Part shown: positions 20,923 through 28,290 of the stretch, piece after piece
How the letters are laid out: each line of letters starts with the position of its first letter
Position numbering within the stretch: position 1 is the first letter of the stretch
Assembly (NCBI GenBank): GCA_017617475.1
Contig: JAFZWC010000085.1
Coordinates: 1-28,290 of the forward strand
DNA from: Bacteroidales bacterium
Lineage (GTDB): Bacteria; Bacteroidota; Bacteroidia; Bacteroidales; UBA932
Length of the DNA: 28,290 nt
Reading direction: 5' to 3'
The notes under the pieces: model-generated
Databases searched by the model: none
What the model was told of the DNA's origin: nothing
The model's input: only the letters and a program-made list of their open reading frames with translations
Made by a program: the position numbers and the translations under genes

Positions 20923-21668
20923 TGCGCGAGGCCACGGTTTTCGGCCCCATTTTCAGCCGCCGGCTGGGGAGCTCGCTGGGCATCAATCTGCTGCCGCAGG
21001 AGGGAAAGGTGTGCAATTTTGACTGCGTGTACTGCGAGTGCGGTTGGAACAAGGACGGCCTTGCCGACCGCGTGCTTCCCACGGCGGAAGATGTCCGTAA
21101 GGCCTTGACAACCAAGCTGGAAGAATGCACCGCTGCCGGAACGCCCATCGACTCCATTACCTTCTCCGGAGACGGGGAGCCCACGCTGAATCCCGAGTTC
21201 CCGGCCATCATAGACCTCACTCTGGAACTCCGGGACCGCTATTATCCCGCCGCCAGGGTGTCCGTGCTGTCCAATGCCACGCGCATCGGCCGGCCCGGCG
21301 TCTTCGAGGCCCTGCAGAAGGTGGACAATCCCATCCTCAAGCTGGACGCCCCCACCGACGCTCAGGTGGAACTGGTGAACAAGCCGGCAGGGGAGTACCA
21401 CGTGGCCGATGTGGTGAAGCAGATGGCCCGCTTCAAGGGCAACTTTGTGATGCAGACCATGTTCCTGCGGGGACCGGGCTGGGAATCGGCCCAGTGGGCA
21501 GGGGACTGGATGAACATTGTGCGGGAACTCAAACCCCGCGAGGTGATGGTGTACACCATCGACCGCGAAACGCCCATGAAAGGACTGGGCAAATATACTG
21601 TTGAGGAGATGCGCGCCCTGGTGCAGCCCCTCATCGATGAAGGATTTTTAGTTCAAATCAAAGGATAA
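20919..21668 (+). CDS. Radical SAM protein (COG0731-like)
   Basis: A 249-residue radical SAM enzyme. CNFDCVYC (Cys32, Cys36, Cys39) binds the 4Fe-4S cluster that cleaves SAM; FGPIFSRRLGSSLGINLLP before it and FSGDGEPTLNPEF after it are typical of a wyosine-synthase-related family (COG0731) common in bacteria. The reaction is unknown in bacteria. No second cluster motif (SPASM) is seen, and the C terminus is short. It starts by ATGA overlap with the amidohydrolase gene; deoC follows after four bases. A second ATG follows immediately (20922). Confidence 0.85.
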   Translation: MMREATVFGPIFSRRLGSSLGINLLPQEGKVCNFDCVYCECGWNKDGLADRVLPTAEDVRKALTTKLEECTAAGTPIDSITFSGDGEPTLNPEFPAIIDLTLELRDRYYPAARVSVLSNATRIGRPGVFEALQKVDNPILKLDAPTDAQVELVNKPAGEYHVADVVKQMARFKGNFVMQTMFLRGPGWESAQWAGDWMNIVRELKPREVMVYTIDRETPMKGLGKYTVEEMRALVQPLIDEGFLVQIKG

Positions 21669-21672
21669 TACT

Positions 21673-22560
21673 ATGTCTATTTCCAGTAAGTACGGCTATA
21701 CGCCCAACCAGGAGGCCATTGCGCGCAGCCTGGAAGTGATTGCAGGCGGTTTGGAAGAAGTGGCCAGCGAGCAGCTCTACAAGGCTTGCTTCGGCATCAT
21801 GGACCAGACCACCCTGGCTAACGAAGACACCCCGCAGCGGGTGAAGGCCCTGGTGGAGAAGGTGAACGCCTTTTCCAAGGACTATCCCGACTGGCCGCTT
21901 CCCGCTTCCATCTGCGTGTACCCCAACTTTGCCTCCGTGGTGGCCGCTACCCGCAAGGTTCCGGTGCACGTAACCACCGTGGCCGGTTGCTTCCCCACCT
22001 CCCAGAGTTTCCTGGAGGTGAAGCTCCACGAGATTGAACTGGCCGTCCGCGGCGGGGCCGACGAAATTGACATCGTGCTGGCTCTGAACAGCTTCCTCGC
22101 CGGAGATTACGATGCCGCCGGTGCCGAGATCAAGGCATCCCGCGACTGCATCGACCGCGTGGCCGCCGAGCTGGGACGCCCCGTGGTGCTGAAGGTGATT
22201 CTGGAAACGGGCCTGCTGGTGACTCCGGAGAACATTGCCGACGCCAGCTTCCTGGCCATGGAAAACGGGGCCGATTTCATCAAGACCTCTACCGGCAAGG
22301 TAAAGGTGAACGCTACTCCGCTGGCCGCCTACATCATGTGTGAGTGCATCAGGAAGTATTACGAGGTCACCGGCAAGAAGGTGGGCTTCAAGGCCGCAGG
22401 CGGCATTGCATCGGCCCTGGACGCCGTATGCTACTGGACCATCGTGCGCACCGTCCTGGGCGAGGAATGGCTTAACAAAAACCTCTTCCGCTTTGGCGTT
22501 TCCTCGCTGGCCAACAAGCTGTTAACGGCCGTAGAACAGAAAACGGTCGCTTACTTCTAA
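21673..22560 (+). CDS. deoC: Deoxyribose-phosphate aldolase
   Basis: DeoC splits 2-deoxyribose 5-phosphate to glyceraldehyde 3-phosphate and acetaldehyde in deoxynucleoside catabolism. The 295-residue protein has the expected residues: Asp133 in DEIDIVLALN, the Schiff-base Lys204 in DFIKTSTGKV and Lys240 in VGFKAAGGI. It is longer at the N terminus than the roughly 260-residue E. coli protein, as usual in Bacteroidota. It is the last gene of the pheT-to-deoC run and is followed by a strong terminator. Confidence 0.95.
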   Translation: MSISSKYGYTPNQEAIARSLEVIAGGLEEVASEQLYKACFGIMDQTTLANEDTPQRVKALVEKVNAFSKDYPDWPLPASICVYPNFASVVAATRKVPVHVTTVAGCFPTSQSFLEVKLHEIELAVRGGADEIDIVLALNSFLAGDYDAAGAEIKASRDCIDRVAAELGRPVVLKVILETGLLVTPENIADASFLAMENGADFIKTSTGKVKVNATPLAAYIMCECIRKYYEVTGKKVGFKAAGGIASALDAVCYWTIVRTVLGEEWLNKNLFRFGVSSLANKLLTAVEQKTVAYF

Positions 22561-22567
22561 AAAAATA

Positions 22568-22593
22568 GGCTTGCCGGTTGGCAAGCCTTTTTT
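22568..22593 (+). terminator. Bidirectional terminator between deoC and the tryptophanase-like gene
   Basis: GGCTTGCC (22568-22575) and GGCAAGCC (22580-22587) form a perfect 8-bp stem with a GGTT loop. A T run follows on the plus strand and an A run precedes it, so it can stop transcription from both converging genes. Confidence 0.9.
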
Positions 22594-22594
22594 G

Positions 22595-24043
22595 TTAAAG
22601 TGAATCACCGAAGTCTTCGCGGAACTTCTTGGCCAGGTCTTCCTGCCAGTAGCCAATTTCTTTCATTCGGCCGAAGAAGAAGCGGAGCACCTTGGGCTCG
22701 TACTCCCACTGGAGGCCGCCGATGAGGCTGCGGTTGTCCCAGAGCCACTTTACGCGGTCGGCACAGTACTTTACCTGCGAGAGGGTGAACACGCGGCGAG
22801 GCATGGCCAGGCGCTGGAGTTCCAGTTCGGCGTAACGCTCGCTTCCGTCCGGGTTGCGCTGCTCGCTCACGGTGCCGCGCTCCATACCGCGGATACCGCC
22901 GGCAATGTACAGGGCGGCGCCCACGGCGGCGGCGGGATACTGGTCGTGCGGAATGTTGGGGACAATCTCGGAGCAGTTGAGGTGGGCGCCCAGACCGCCG
23001 GCCGGCTTGATCACGGGTACGCCGTAGTCGTCCAGTTCCTTCACCAGGTAGGCGATGAACTCGGGACCCTGGCTGATGTATTCCATATCCAGGCTCTCGT
23101 ACAGGCCCACGGCCATGGCTTCCATGGAACGCACTTCCATGCCGCCGTAGGTGAGGAAGCCTTCGTACAGGGGTACGAATTCCATCATCTCGTCCGTGAA
23201 CTTCTTGTCGTGGGCGGTGATGATGCCGCCGCGGCTGAAGCCCAGTTTGCGGGCGCTGAAGTAGATGATGTCAAAACGGTCGGCCAGTACATGGTAGATT
23301 TCCTTGGTGGTCATGAACTTGCAGCGGGGTTCGCGCATTTTCATGAAGTACACGTTGTCCTGCAGCAGGGAGGCATCCAGCACGCTCTTCACGCCGAATT
23401 CGTGGCAGATGTCCGTGACGGCCAGCATGTTCTCCAGGCTCACCGGCTGGCCGCCGATGAGGTTGGTTCCGGCTTCCACGCGCACGAAAGCCACTTTCTC
23501 CGGGCCGTAGTCCTTGATGGCTTTGCGGAGGGCCTTGAGGTCGAAGTTGCCCTTGAAGGGGTCGTCGGTCTGGGGGATGAGGCCTTTCTTGTCCACCAGT
23601 TCCACAACTTCACCGCCCAGGCGGGTGATGTGGGCCTTGGTGGTGGTGAAGTGGAAATTCATGAGGGTGACCATGCCCGGCTTCACGTAGGCTTCGGCCA
23701 GGATATTCTCCGCGGCACGGCCCTGGTGGGCAGGCAGCACGTTCTCCGTGCCGAAGACCTCCTTGACGGCGGCCTTGACGCGGTTGAAAGTTTCGGAGCC
23801 GGCGTAGGAATCGTCGGCAATGCTCATGGAGGCCACCTGCTGGTCACTCATTCCGTTCACACCGGAATCGGTGATCATGTCCAGGTAAATATCTCTGTTC
23901 TGGAGCAGGAAAGTGTTGTTTCCGGCTTCCTGGATTTTCTTCAGACGTTCTTCGACGGGGAGGAGGGAGAGCTTCTGGACCACGCGGACCTTGTGCATCT
24001 CCAGGGGAACCTGATTCTCAGGCTTGTAAAATTTTACGGGCAT
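22595..24043 (-). CDS. Tryptophanase-family PLP beta-eliminating lyase (divergent)
   Basis: A 482-residue PLP enzyme similar in full length to tryptophanase (TnaA) and tyrosine phenol-lyase (Tpl). Shared blocks are LDMITDSGVNGMS, AHQGRAAENIL, FKGNFDLKALRKAI, GGQPVSLENM, the PLP lysine Lys266 in FSARKLGF, EGFLTYGGMEVRSMEAMAVGLYE, and EPKVLR near the end. Differences stand out: the DSARFAEN block is DASLLQDN, losing the conserved Arg; GGH is GGL; and the His after VLR is Phe. It may therefore act on another amino acid. Tryptophanase would yield indole, pyruvate and ammonia; Tpl would yield phenol. It is monocistronic on the minus strand, converging on deoC; the upstream region has a weak TATCTTAG -7 box. 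Confidence 0.8.
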   Translation of the reverse strand: MPVKFYKPENQVPLEMHKVRVVQKLSLLPVEERLKKIQEAGNNTFLLQNRDIYLDMITDSGVNGMSDQQVASMSIADDSYAGSETFNRVKAAVKEVFGTENVLPAHQGRAAENILAEAYVKPGMVTLMNFHFTTTKAHITRLGGEVVELVDKKGLIPQTDDPFKGNFDLKALRKAIKDYGPEKVAFVRVEAGTNLIGGQPVSLENMLAVTDICHEFGVKSVLDASLLQDNVYFMKMREPRCKFMTTKEIYHVLADRFDIIYFSARKLGFSRGGIITAHDKKFTDEMMEFVPLYEGFLTYGGMEVRSMEAMAVGLYESLDMEYISQGPEFIAYLVKELDDYGVPVIKPAGGLGAHLNCSEIVPNIPHDQYPAAAVGAALYIAGGIRGMERGTVSEQRNPDGSERYAELELQRLAMPRRVFTLSQVKYCADRVKWLWDNRSLIGGLQWEYEPKVLRFFFGRMKEIGYWQEDLAKKFREDFGDSL

Positions 24044-24088
24044 ATCAAAAGTGTTTTGTTCTAATTCGCTAAGATAAGGAAAAAAATG

Positions 24089-24119
24089 AAAAAAGGCTGG
24101 AAATTTTCCAGCCTTTTTT
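24089..24119 (-). terminator. Terminator of tRNA-Leu
   Basis: A 14-bp inverted repeat, AAAAAAGGCTGGAA with its complement, surrounds a 3-base loop and ends in T6 in either direction. It lies directly 3' of the minus-strand tRNA gene and upstream of the tryptophanase-like gene. Confidence 0.85.
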
Positions 24120-24121
24120 CG

Positions 24122-24205
24122 TGCGCGAAATCAGAGTCGAACTGACACGTCCTTTCGGACACTACCTCCTGAGAGTAGCGCGTCTACCAATTCCGCCATC
24201 CGCGC
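24122..24205 (-). tRNA. tRNA-Leu (anticodon CAG)
   Basis: On the minus strand the 84-base gene starts GCGCGGAUGGCGGAAUUGGU. The acceptor stem GCGCGGA pairs with UUCGCGC, followed by discriminator A (24122). The anticodon stem CUACU/GGUAG encloses loop CUCAGGA, so the anticodon is CAG, reading CUG. The long variable arm (GUCC-GAAA-GGAC) marks a class II tRNA, as expected for leucine. The T arm is GUCAG-UUCGACU-CUGAU. No CCA is encoded, as usual in Bacteroidota. Confidence 0.97.
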
Positions 24206-24220
24206 ATCAATTTGGGACTG

Positions 24221-24251
24221 CAAATATACGCACTTTTTTTGAAAGTCCAAA
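24221..24251 (-). promoter_or_regulatory. Promoter of tRNA-Leu
   Basis: On the minus strand TTTG (24251-24248), exactly 19 bases, then TATATTTG (24228-24221): a perfect match to the Bacteroidota promoter consensus, 15 bases before the tRNA 5' end. It lies just after the stop of the FimB-like gene. Confidence 0.85.
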
Positions 24252-24259
24252 TAAAATTT

Positions 24260-25000
24260 TCAGATATCGGCCTCTATCGGAATGACGGTTTTCCAGAGGC
24301 CGCCCTTGAGGAGAAGTTCGGTGACGGAAAGCTGAATCTGGAGGGGAAGGTCATCCAGGTCGGGTGCCGTCCAGTCGTAGCCGGCCTGCAGCATGTAGGT
24401 GCCCAGGGCGAAAGTGCGGACCACCTGGTCGGGCATGGTAATGTCCAGCCAGAGTTCTTCTTCGGGCGATTGGCGAGGGAGCCGGATGGTGAACCCGGCG
24501 TCCAGCCGGCAGGAAAAGTCTCCCTCTGTGGGCTGCCCCTCCCGGTCCATTCCGTTCACCTTGCCCCGAATCTGGGCCCAGAAGGGCTCTCCCCATCCCT
24601 CCGGGCCGTCAAAACTGAGCGAGAGGGTGCAGAAGTGCTTGTTCAGCTGCACTTTTACGCTGGTAGAGTCGCAAAGGGTATTCACCAGGTCGGAGTAAAG
24701 GTATATGGGAGGGCATTCGTACCCGAAAGGAATCTCCAGGTCTTCTTCCGGCTCCAACCGGGCTCCGCATACGGCCATCAGGCGAATCTTGCCTTTGGGG
24801 GCTTGCACCAGCATCACGGTGTCCTGCCGGGCGGTGTAGGTGGCCCTGTGGTCTCCGGCAACCACCTGCACGCTCACGGGGCCGGGAAGGTCCTTAAGCA
24901 CAATACTCAGGGCACAGGGGCACAGTGTCCGGTTTTCCTTCACCGAACAGGAGAACAGAAAAAGCAGGCCGATGAGGCCTCCCAGCCCCTTAGAACACAT
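24260..25000 (-). CDS. FimB/Mfa2-like fimbrial anchor lipoprotein
   Basis: A 246-residue lipoprotein: the signal MCSKGLGGLIGLLFLFSC has lipidated Cys18, then VKENRTLCPCALSIVL, the Cys-Pro-Cys start characteristic of FimB/Mfa2-type proteins, which anchor fimbriae to the outer membrane and limit their length. The rest has alternating beta-strand patterns, including LNKHFCTLSLSFDG. It is the last gene of a three-gene minus-strand operon and overlaps the DUF3575 gene by 11 bases. The subunit it anchors is not encoded next to it; the fimbrillin-like lipoprotein at 6022 is one candidate, but 18 kb away. Confidence 0.75.
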   Translation of the reverse strand: MCSKGLGGLIGLLFLFSCSVKENRTLCPCALSIVLKDLPGPVSVQVVAGDHRATYTARQDTVMLVQAPKGKIRLMAVCGARLEPEEDLEIPFGYECPPIYLYSDLVNTLCDSTSVKVQLNKHFCTLSLSFDGPEGWGEPFWAQIRGKVNGMDREGQPTEGDFSCRLDAGFTIRLPRQSPEEELWLDITMPDQVVRTFALGTYMLQAGYDWTAPDLDDLPLQIQLSVTELLLKGGLWKTVIPIEADI

Positions 25001-25556
25001 ACACCAGGGCCAGCAGGAAATCGTTGGGGAGGATGAAGGCCCGGTCTCCCTTGTCCAGGACCAGACCGCACACCGGGCAGGAGTAGGTGGTATAACGGTC
25101 CCATCCGGCCCATACGCCCGCTCCGATGTCTATGTTCAGGTGCGGATTAATCATGTATGAATACCCTCCGGCAATCCCCAGGCCGTAGCGGTCGCCTTCG
25201 TTGGTGGTTTTGTCCACGGCATCTATTCCTCCCCGGTTGTATTCCTGGAACTGGAGCCGGGAACCGGCCCACCAGCCGGAATACACGTGCCAGGGCCACC
25301 AGCGCACCCCGGCCGCCAGCACCTGCTGCCGGGCCGACACGGGTTCGCCCTTGTATTTGAAAAGGAAAGGATTGAGTTTGGCGGTGGCCATGGCCGACCA
25401 GTGCTGGTCAAAAGCTACGGCGCCTTCAATGTTCAGGGTGCCGAAGTTGGCATAGTCCACAAGATTGGTCTGAAGCGCCCATTGCTGGGCGTTTGCGCCC
25501 AGGCAGAGGAGGAAAAGACTCCCTGCCAGAAGCAGTCGTTTGATGCTATTTGCCAT
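24990..25556 (-). CDS. DUF3575 outer-membrane protein
   Basis: A 188-residue protein with a cleavable signal (MANSIKRLLLAGSLF, then LGANAQ) and DUF3575 features: ALQTNLVDYANFGTLNIEGAVAFDQHWS, VRWWPWHVYSGWWAGSRLQF, YGLGIAGGYSYMINPHLNIDIGAGVWAGWDRY, and a terminal Phe (ALVYVF) typical of outer-membrane beta barrels. It contains a CPVC motif of unknown significance. DUF3575 genes commonly neighbour FimB/Mfa2-like genes in Bacteroidales. The ATG at 25556 overlaps the end of the metallopeptidase gene by 11 bases; a longer in-frame start (25589) would lie before the signal peptide and is less likely. Confidence 0.85.
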   Translation of the reverse strand: MANSIKRLLLAGSLFLLCLGANAQQWALQTNLVDYANFGTLNIEGAVAFDQHWSAMATAKLNPFLFKYKGEPVSARQQVLAAGVRWWPWHVYSGWWAGSRLQFQEYNRGGIDAVDKTTNEGDRYGLGIAGGYSYMINPHLNIDIGAGVWAGWDRYTTYSCPVCGLVLDKGDRAFILPNDFLLALVYVF

Positions 25557-27114
25557 AATGTTGGAAGGTTTGGGTAATAATGGTTTCACGGTCGGGAAGC
25601 TGGGCTATGAGCTCTTCCTTCAAGTCTTCTATGGTGGTGACATCGGCCTTGAGCGCCCGGAAGATTTCACCCCGGGAGATGCCCCGTTCGTACAGGTAGG
25701 TAAAGATGTCCGGTTTGAACCAGTAGGTGTTGCCGAACTGCCGTACCGTGCCGCCGTAGCGGTCTTTCTTGAGGGTTTCCTGCATGAAGAAAGCCCACAT
25801 TTCCCCCAGCTCGCAGTAGTTGGCCCCATCGTCCGTTCCGCTTCCGTAGTCGGTGCGGCTGGTGGTTACGAAGGACCAGAGGATGTAGTTTACATATGGC
25901 GTCCAGAAGTCGTTGCCCGCTTGCGTGTAATGGCTGGTATGGGCCAGTTCGTGCATTACAATCTCATAGATTTGGGAATAGGTCTTTTCTTTGGTGCCGA
26001 TGGTTACATCCGGCATGAACAGCTTTACCAGCGGGAGGTATTCCCCAAGATAAGCCGCGATGAGGGCCTGATTCATGAAGGCTCCGTGATGCAGCATGTT
26101 GGCGCTGGAGCACTTGAGGTCGGGGAAAATCCAGATGCGGAGGTCGCCGGGTGGCGGAGTCACGTCCAGGTCGTCCTCCGTGCAGCGTGAATAATAATCG
26201 TAGACGGCGTTGTTCACCACGCAGCGGCGGAACAGCGAGCCCTCGCTCTCCTGGCTCACATGGAGGTCTATTCCCGAAGCCTCTCCCTTGCCCAGCGTGC
26301 TCACGGAGGCCGGCACAATGAGGAAGTTGAAGCCTATGTTGAATCCCTTTTCGTTCTGGAACACCAAACGGTACCGCGGCTGCCCAGAGAAAGTCTTGCT
26401 CATCTGGTAGTAACCGTCGCGGTCGGTGTAGGTGGTGGCTATTTTCACAAAGATGTTGGCGGCCACTTTTACGCCGGCCACGCCGAAGGGTTTGCCTCCG
26501 CTGAAGAGGGGGTCTTCAATGGTGATACGCCCGCCGGGGGCCGCGGCTTCGGCCTTGGTGGGCTCCTGCCAGAGGTCTTCGTTGCCGGTGAGCCGGTAGG
26601 CTTCCTTCTCTACCAGGCTCCAGTCTATGCCCTCATCGGCCCTTGTGGCGGCCGCATGCTCGGAGATATAGACGTCGTCCAGTTTTTCGTAGCGGACTCC
26701 TTGGGGGAACTTGAAGTCCCGGGGTACCACGGCGTATTGCCAGGTGATGGCTTCGTCTCCCACCTCCGGGTCCTGGTAATAGTCTCCTTCCTTCACAATA
26801 CTGTAGTCCATGGGGTGGTCCAGCAGGTACAGGCCGGACTCCAGCAGGGCCGTGTACTCGGCATTGTCCCGGGGAAGGAACCTTACGTAGAGGTCTGTGG
26901 CGGTGATGTCCACGCGGTCGGCCTTGGTGCCATATACGTTGGTCAGGGCCCTTTGCATGTTCTCCACCGTGTAGGGGTCTTCCAGTTTTTCGCCCAGCTG
27001 GATCATGCCGTGTTGGAGTCCCTGTTCGGGGAATCGGCCGGGGTCGTCCGGCCACGCCGACTGGCTGCAGGCTACCAGCAGGCAGATCGGCCATAAGAGA
27101 ATGAGTCTTTTCAT
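25546..27114 (-). CDS. Putative zinc-dependent metallopeptidase lipoprotein
   Basis: A 522-residue lipoprotein: MKRLILLWPICLLVAC carries the lipobox with Cys16. HELAH (His388, Glu389, His392) in EIVMHELAHTSHYTQAG is a gluzincin-type zinc motif. The middle (about 220-290) contains a carboxypeptidase-regulatory-like beta-sandwich (ANIFVKIATTYTDRDGYYQM). The C-terminal helix-rich part ends REIFRALKADVTTIEDLKEELIAQL. An in-frame upstream ATG at 27183 would precede the signal peptide by 23 residues and is rejected. It is the first gene of the operon with the DUF3575 and FimB-like genes, suggesting work at the outer membrane, possibly in processing a fimbrial subunit. Confidence 0.8.
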   Translation of the reverse strand: MKRLILLWPICLLVACSQSAWPDDPGRFPEQGLQHGMIQLGEKLEDPYTVENMQRALTNVYGTKADRVDITATDLYVRFLPRDNAEYTALLESGLYLLDHPMDYSIVKEGDYYQDPEVGDEAITWQYAVVPRDFKFPQGVRYEKLDDVYISEHAAATRADEGIDWSLVEKEAYRLTGNEDLWQEPTKAEAAAPGGRITIEDPLFSGGKPFGVAGVKVAANIFVKIATTYTDRDGYYQMSKTFSGQPRYRLVFQNEKGFNIGFNFLIVPASVSTLGKGEASGIDLHVSQESEGSLFRRCVVNNAVYDYYSRCTEDDLDVTPPPGDLRIWIFPDLKCSSANMLHHGAFMNQALIAAYLGEYLPLVKLFMPDVTIGTKEKTYSQIYEIVMHELAHTSHYTQAGNDFWTPYVNYILWSFVTTSRTDYGSGTDDGANYCELGEMWAFFMQETLKKDRYGGTVRQFGNTYWFKPDIFTYLYERGISRGEIFRALKADVTTIEDLKEELIAQLPDRETIITQTFQHYGK

Positions 27115-27146
27115 AACGCTTCTTTTTTTTGCAAAGCTCAGAAAAC

Positions 27147-27299
27147 TTATCCGTGTAACGAATAAATAAACGTTTAACTGCATTTTCGGCCTCTGACGTG
27201 CGTAGAAGGCCGATTTTTACCCCGGTCTAAACGGATAATCGACGCAATTTTATTTTTTCCGGGGTTTATATCGGCCAGAATCAAGGGATTATCCGTTTA
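27147..27299 (+). repeat. Palindromic repeat cluster upstream of typA
   Basis: Arms TTATCCGTGTAAC (27147-27159), TAAACGGATAATC (27228-27240) and GATTATCCGTTTA (27287-27299). The last two form a perfect 13-bp inverted repeat spanning 72 bp; the first and second form an imperfect one. Inside lie an inverted TTTTCGGCC/AGGCCGATTTTT pair (27183-27216) and TATCGGCC (27269-27276), motifs shared with the 52-bp repeats. The 268-bp gap 27115-27382 contains no gene. Confidence 0.75.
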
Positions 27300-27316
27300 A
27301 CGCGCGCGGGCACGAG

Positions 27317-27347
27317 TTGTCTCTTTCGCGAAAAATCCTTATCTTTG
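27317..27347 (+). promoter_or_regulatory. typA promoter
   Basis: TTG (27317-27319), 20 bases, then TATCTTTG (27340-27347), the same spacing and -7 box as at ftsY. The leader would be about 30 bases. Confidence 0.75.
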
Positions 27348-27382
27348 TAAGATTTTTTAAGAAGGTTAAGAAAAGACGTAAT

Positions 27383-28290
27383 ATGCAGGACATCAGAAAC
27401 ATCGCCATCATCGCCCACGTAGACCACGGTAAGACTACGCTCGTAGACCGCATGATCTACCAGGCCAACCTGGTGCGCAAGCCCGAAGACCTGGGCAACC
27501 TCATCCTGGACAACAACGACCTGGAGAGGGAAAGGGGTATCACCATCCTCGCCAAGAACGTTTCGGTAACGTATAAAGGCGTAAAGATCAATATCATCGA
27601 CACTCCTGGCCACAGCGACTTCGGCGGCGAGGTGGAGCGTGTGCTCAACATGGCCGATGGCGTGCTCCTGCTGGTTGACGCCTTCGAGGGCTGCATGCCG
27701 CAGACCCGTTTTGTGCTTAACAAGGCCATCGACATGGGCAAAAAACCCATCGTGGTCATCAACAAGGTGGACAAGCCCAACTGCCGTCCGGACGAGGTTC
27801 AGGAAGAAGTGTTCGAACTCATGTTCAACCTGGGCGCCAACGAGGACCAGCTGGACTTCAAGACCATCTACGGCAGCGCCAAGCAGGGCTGGATGTCCAA
27901 GGACTGGAAACAGCCTACGCAAGACATCACCGCCCTTCTGGACACCATCCTGGAAGAGATTCCCGCCCCGGAAGTGAAGGAGGGAACGCCCCAGATGCTG
28001 GTTTCTTCCCTGGAATACAGCCCCTATGTGGGCCGAATCGCCGTGGGCCGCATCACCCGCGGTACGCTCAAGACCGGCATGCCCGTGAGCCTTTGCAAGC
28101 GTTACGACATCGTCGAAAAGAGCAAGATCAAGCAGCTGATGGTATTCGAAGGCTTGGGCAAGGCCAACGTGGACGAGGTCCAGTGCGGTGACATCTGCGC
28201 CGTGGTGGGCATCGAAGGGTTCGAAATAGGCGACACCATTGCCGATATCGAGAATCCGGAAGCCCTGCCGCCCATCGCCGTCGATGAGCC
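27383..28290 (+). CDS. typA: Ribosome-associated GTPase TypA/BipA, N-terminal part (runs off window)
   Basis: The frame starts MQDIRNIAIIAHVDHGKTTL and stays open to the window end (302 codons). It is a translational GTPase of the BipA/TypA family, which binds ribosomes and aids 50S assembly and growth at low temperature. G1 AHVDHGKTT, G2 RERGITI, G3 DTPGHSDFGGEVER and G4 NKVDKP are present; the G-domain is followed by domain II (SPYVGRIAVGRITRGTL). The VDHGKTTLVDRMIYQ start and DTPGHSDFGGEVERVL block distinguish it from EF-G and LepA. The C-terminal half lies outside the window. Confidence 0.96.
   Translation, partial: MQDIRNIAIIAHVDHGKTTLVDRMIYQANLVRKPEDLGNLILDNNDLERERGITILAKNVSVTYKGVKINIIDTPGHSDFGGEVERVLNMADGVLLLVDAFEGCMPQTRFVLNKAIDMGKKPIVVINKVDKPNCRPDEVQEEVFELMFNLGANEDQLDFKTIYGSAKQGWMSKDWKQPTQDITALLDTILEEIPAPEVKEGTPQMLVSSLEYSPYVGRIAVGRITRGTLKTGMPVSLCKRYDIVEKSKIKQLMVFEGLGKANVDEVQCGDICAVVGIEGFEIGDTIADIENPEALPPIAVDE

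Noticed and set aside
22946..24064. A plus-strand frame of 372 codons opposite the tryptophanase-like gene
   Set aside because: The minus-strand frame has the PLP lysine and family blocks; the plus-strand product has no motif.

Overview
The window looks like chromosomal DNA from a GC-rich member of the Bacteroidales (phylum Bacteroidota). Supporting signs: a DUF4295 gene follows rpmB-rpmG; several promoters have the Bacteroidota form TTG/TTTG, a 19-20 nt gap, then TAnnTTTG; recognisable ribosome-binding sites are rare; the tRNA gene lacks an encoded CCA; and there are DUF4296, DUF3575, FimB/Mfa2-like and fimbrillin-like lipoproteins. The order is an inference; genus cannot be read from the sequence.

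Layout. (1) 1-4005, plus strand: translation and export genes: the 3' end of thrS, infC (starting on AUC), rpmI, rplT, lepB, rpmB, rpmG and the DUF4295 gene, closed by a strong terminator. (2) 4018-7033, minus strand: a three-gene envelope operon of a 43-residue peptide, a fimbrillin-like lipoprotein and a large secreted GLUG-type protein. It diverges from (3) a membrane-anchored AraC-type regulator and asnA (7159-9283). The shared promoter region holds two tandem 22-bp repeats that look like operator half-sites. (4) 9318-15782: an accessory island bounded on each side by a doublet of 52-bp palindrome-ended repeats. Both doublets have exactly the same 83-bp period. Inside are a REP-associated tyrosine transposase (RAYT-like) gene, a 388-bp non-coding region with three stacked hairpins, and a restriction-modification-like operon: two DNA adenine methyltransferase-type proteins with complementary motif sets, and an SF2 helicase with an N-terminal GIY-YIG-type nuclease domain. 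(5) 15836-22560, plus strand: ftsY, then pheT, a DUF4296 lipoprotein gene, an amidohydrolase gene, a radical SAM gene and deoC. From pheT to the radical SAM gene the starts overlap the preceding stops. (6) 22595-27114, minus strand: a divergent tryptophanase-family lyase, tRNA-Leu(CAG), and a three-gene envelope operon (zinc-metallopeptidase lipoprotein, DUF3575 outer-membrane protein, FimB/Mfa2-like lipoprotein). (7) From 27383: the 5' part of typA, preceded by another palindromic repeat cluster.

The most interesting part is the island. The RAYT gene and the restriction operon each end in an identical Met-Pro-Arg-stop supplied by the edge of a flanking 52-bp repeat. The start codon of the first methyltransferase gene lies directly behind a long hairpin leader. 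At least four families of short palindromic or repeated sequence occur in the window: the 52-bp units, a 64-bp palindrome, a 21-bp palindrome inside a coding region, and the TTATCCGT cluster before typA. These repeats, together with a resident RAYT, suggest active or recent repeat spread. Function statements rest on motif recognition by eye; no database search or folding calculation was run.
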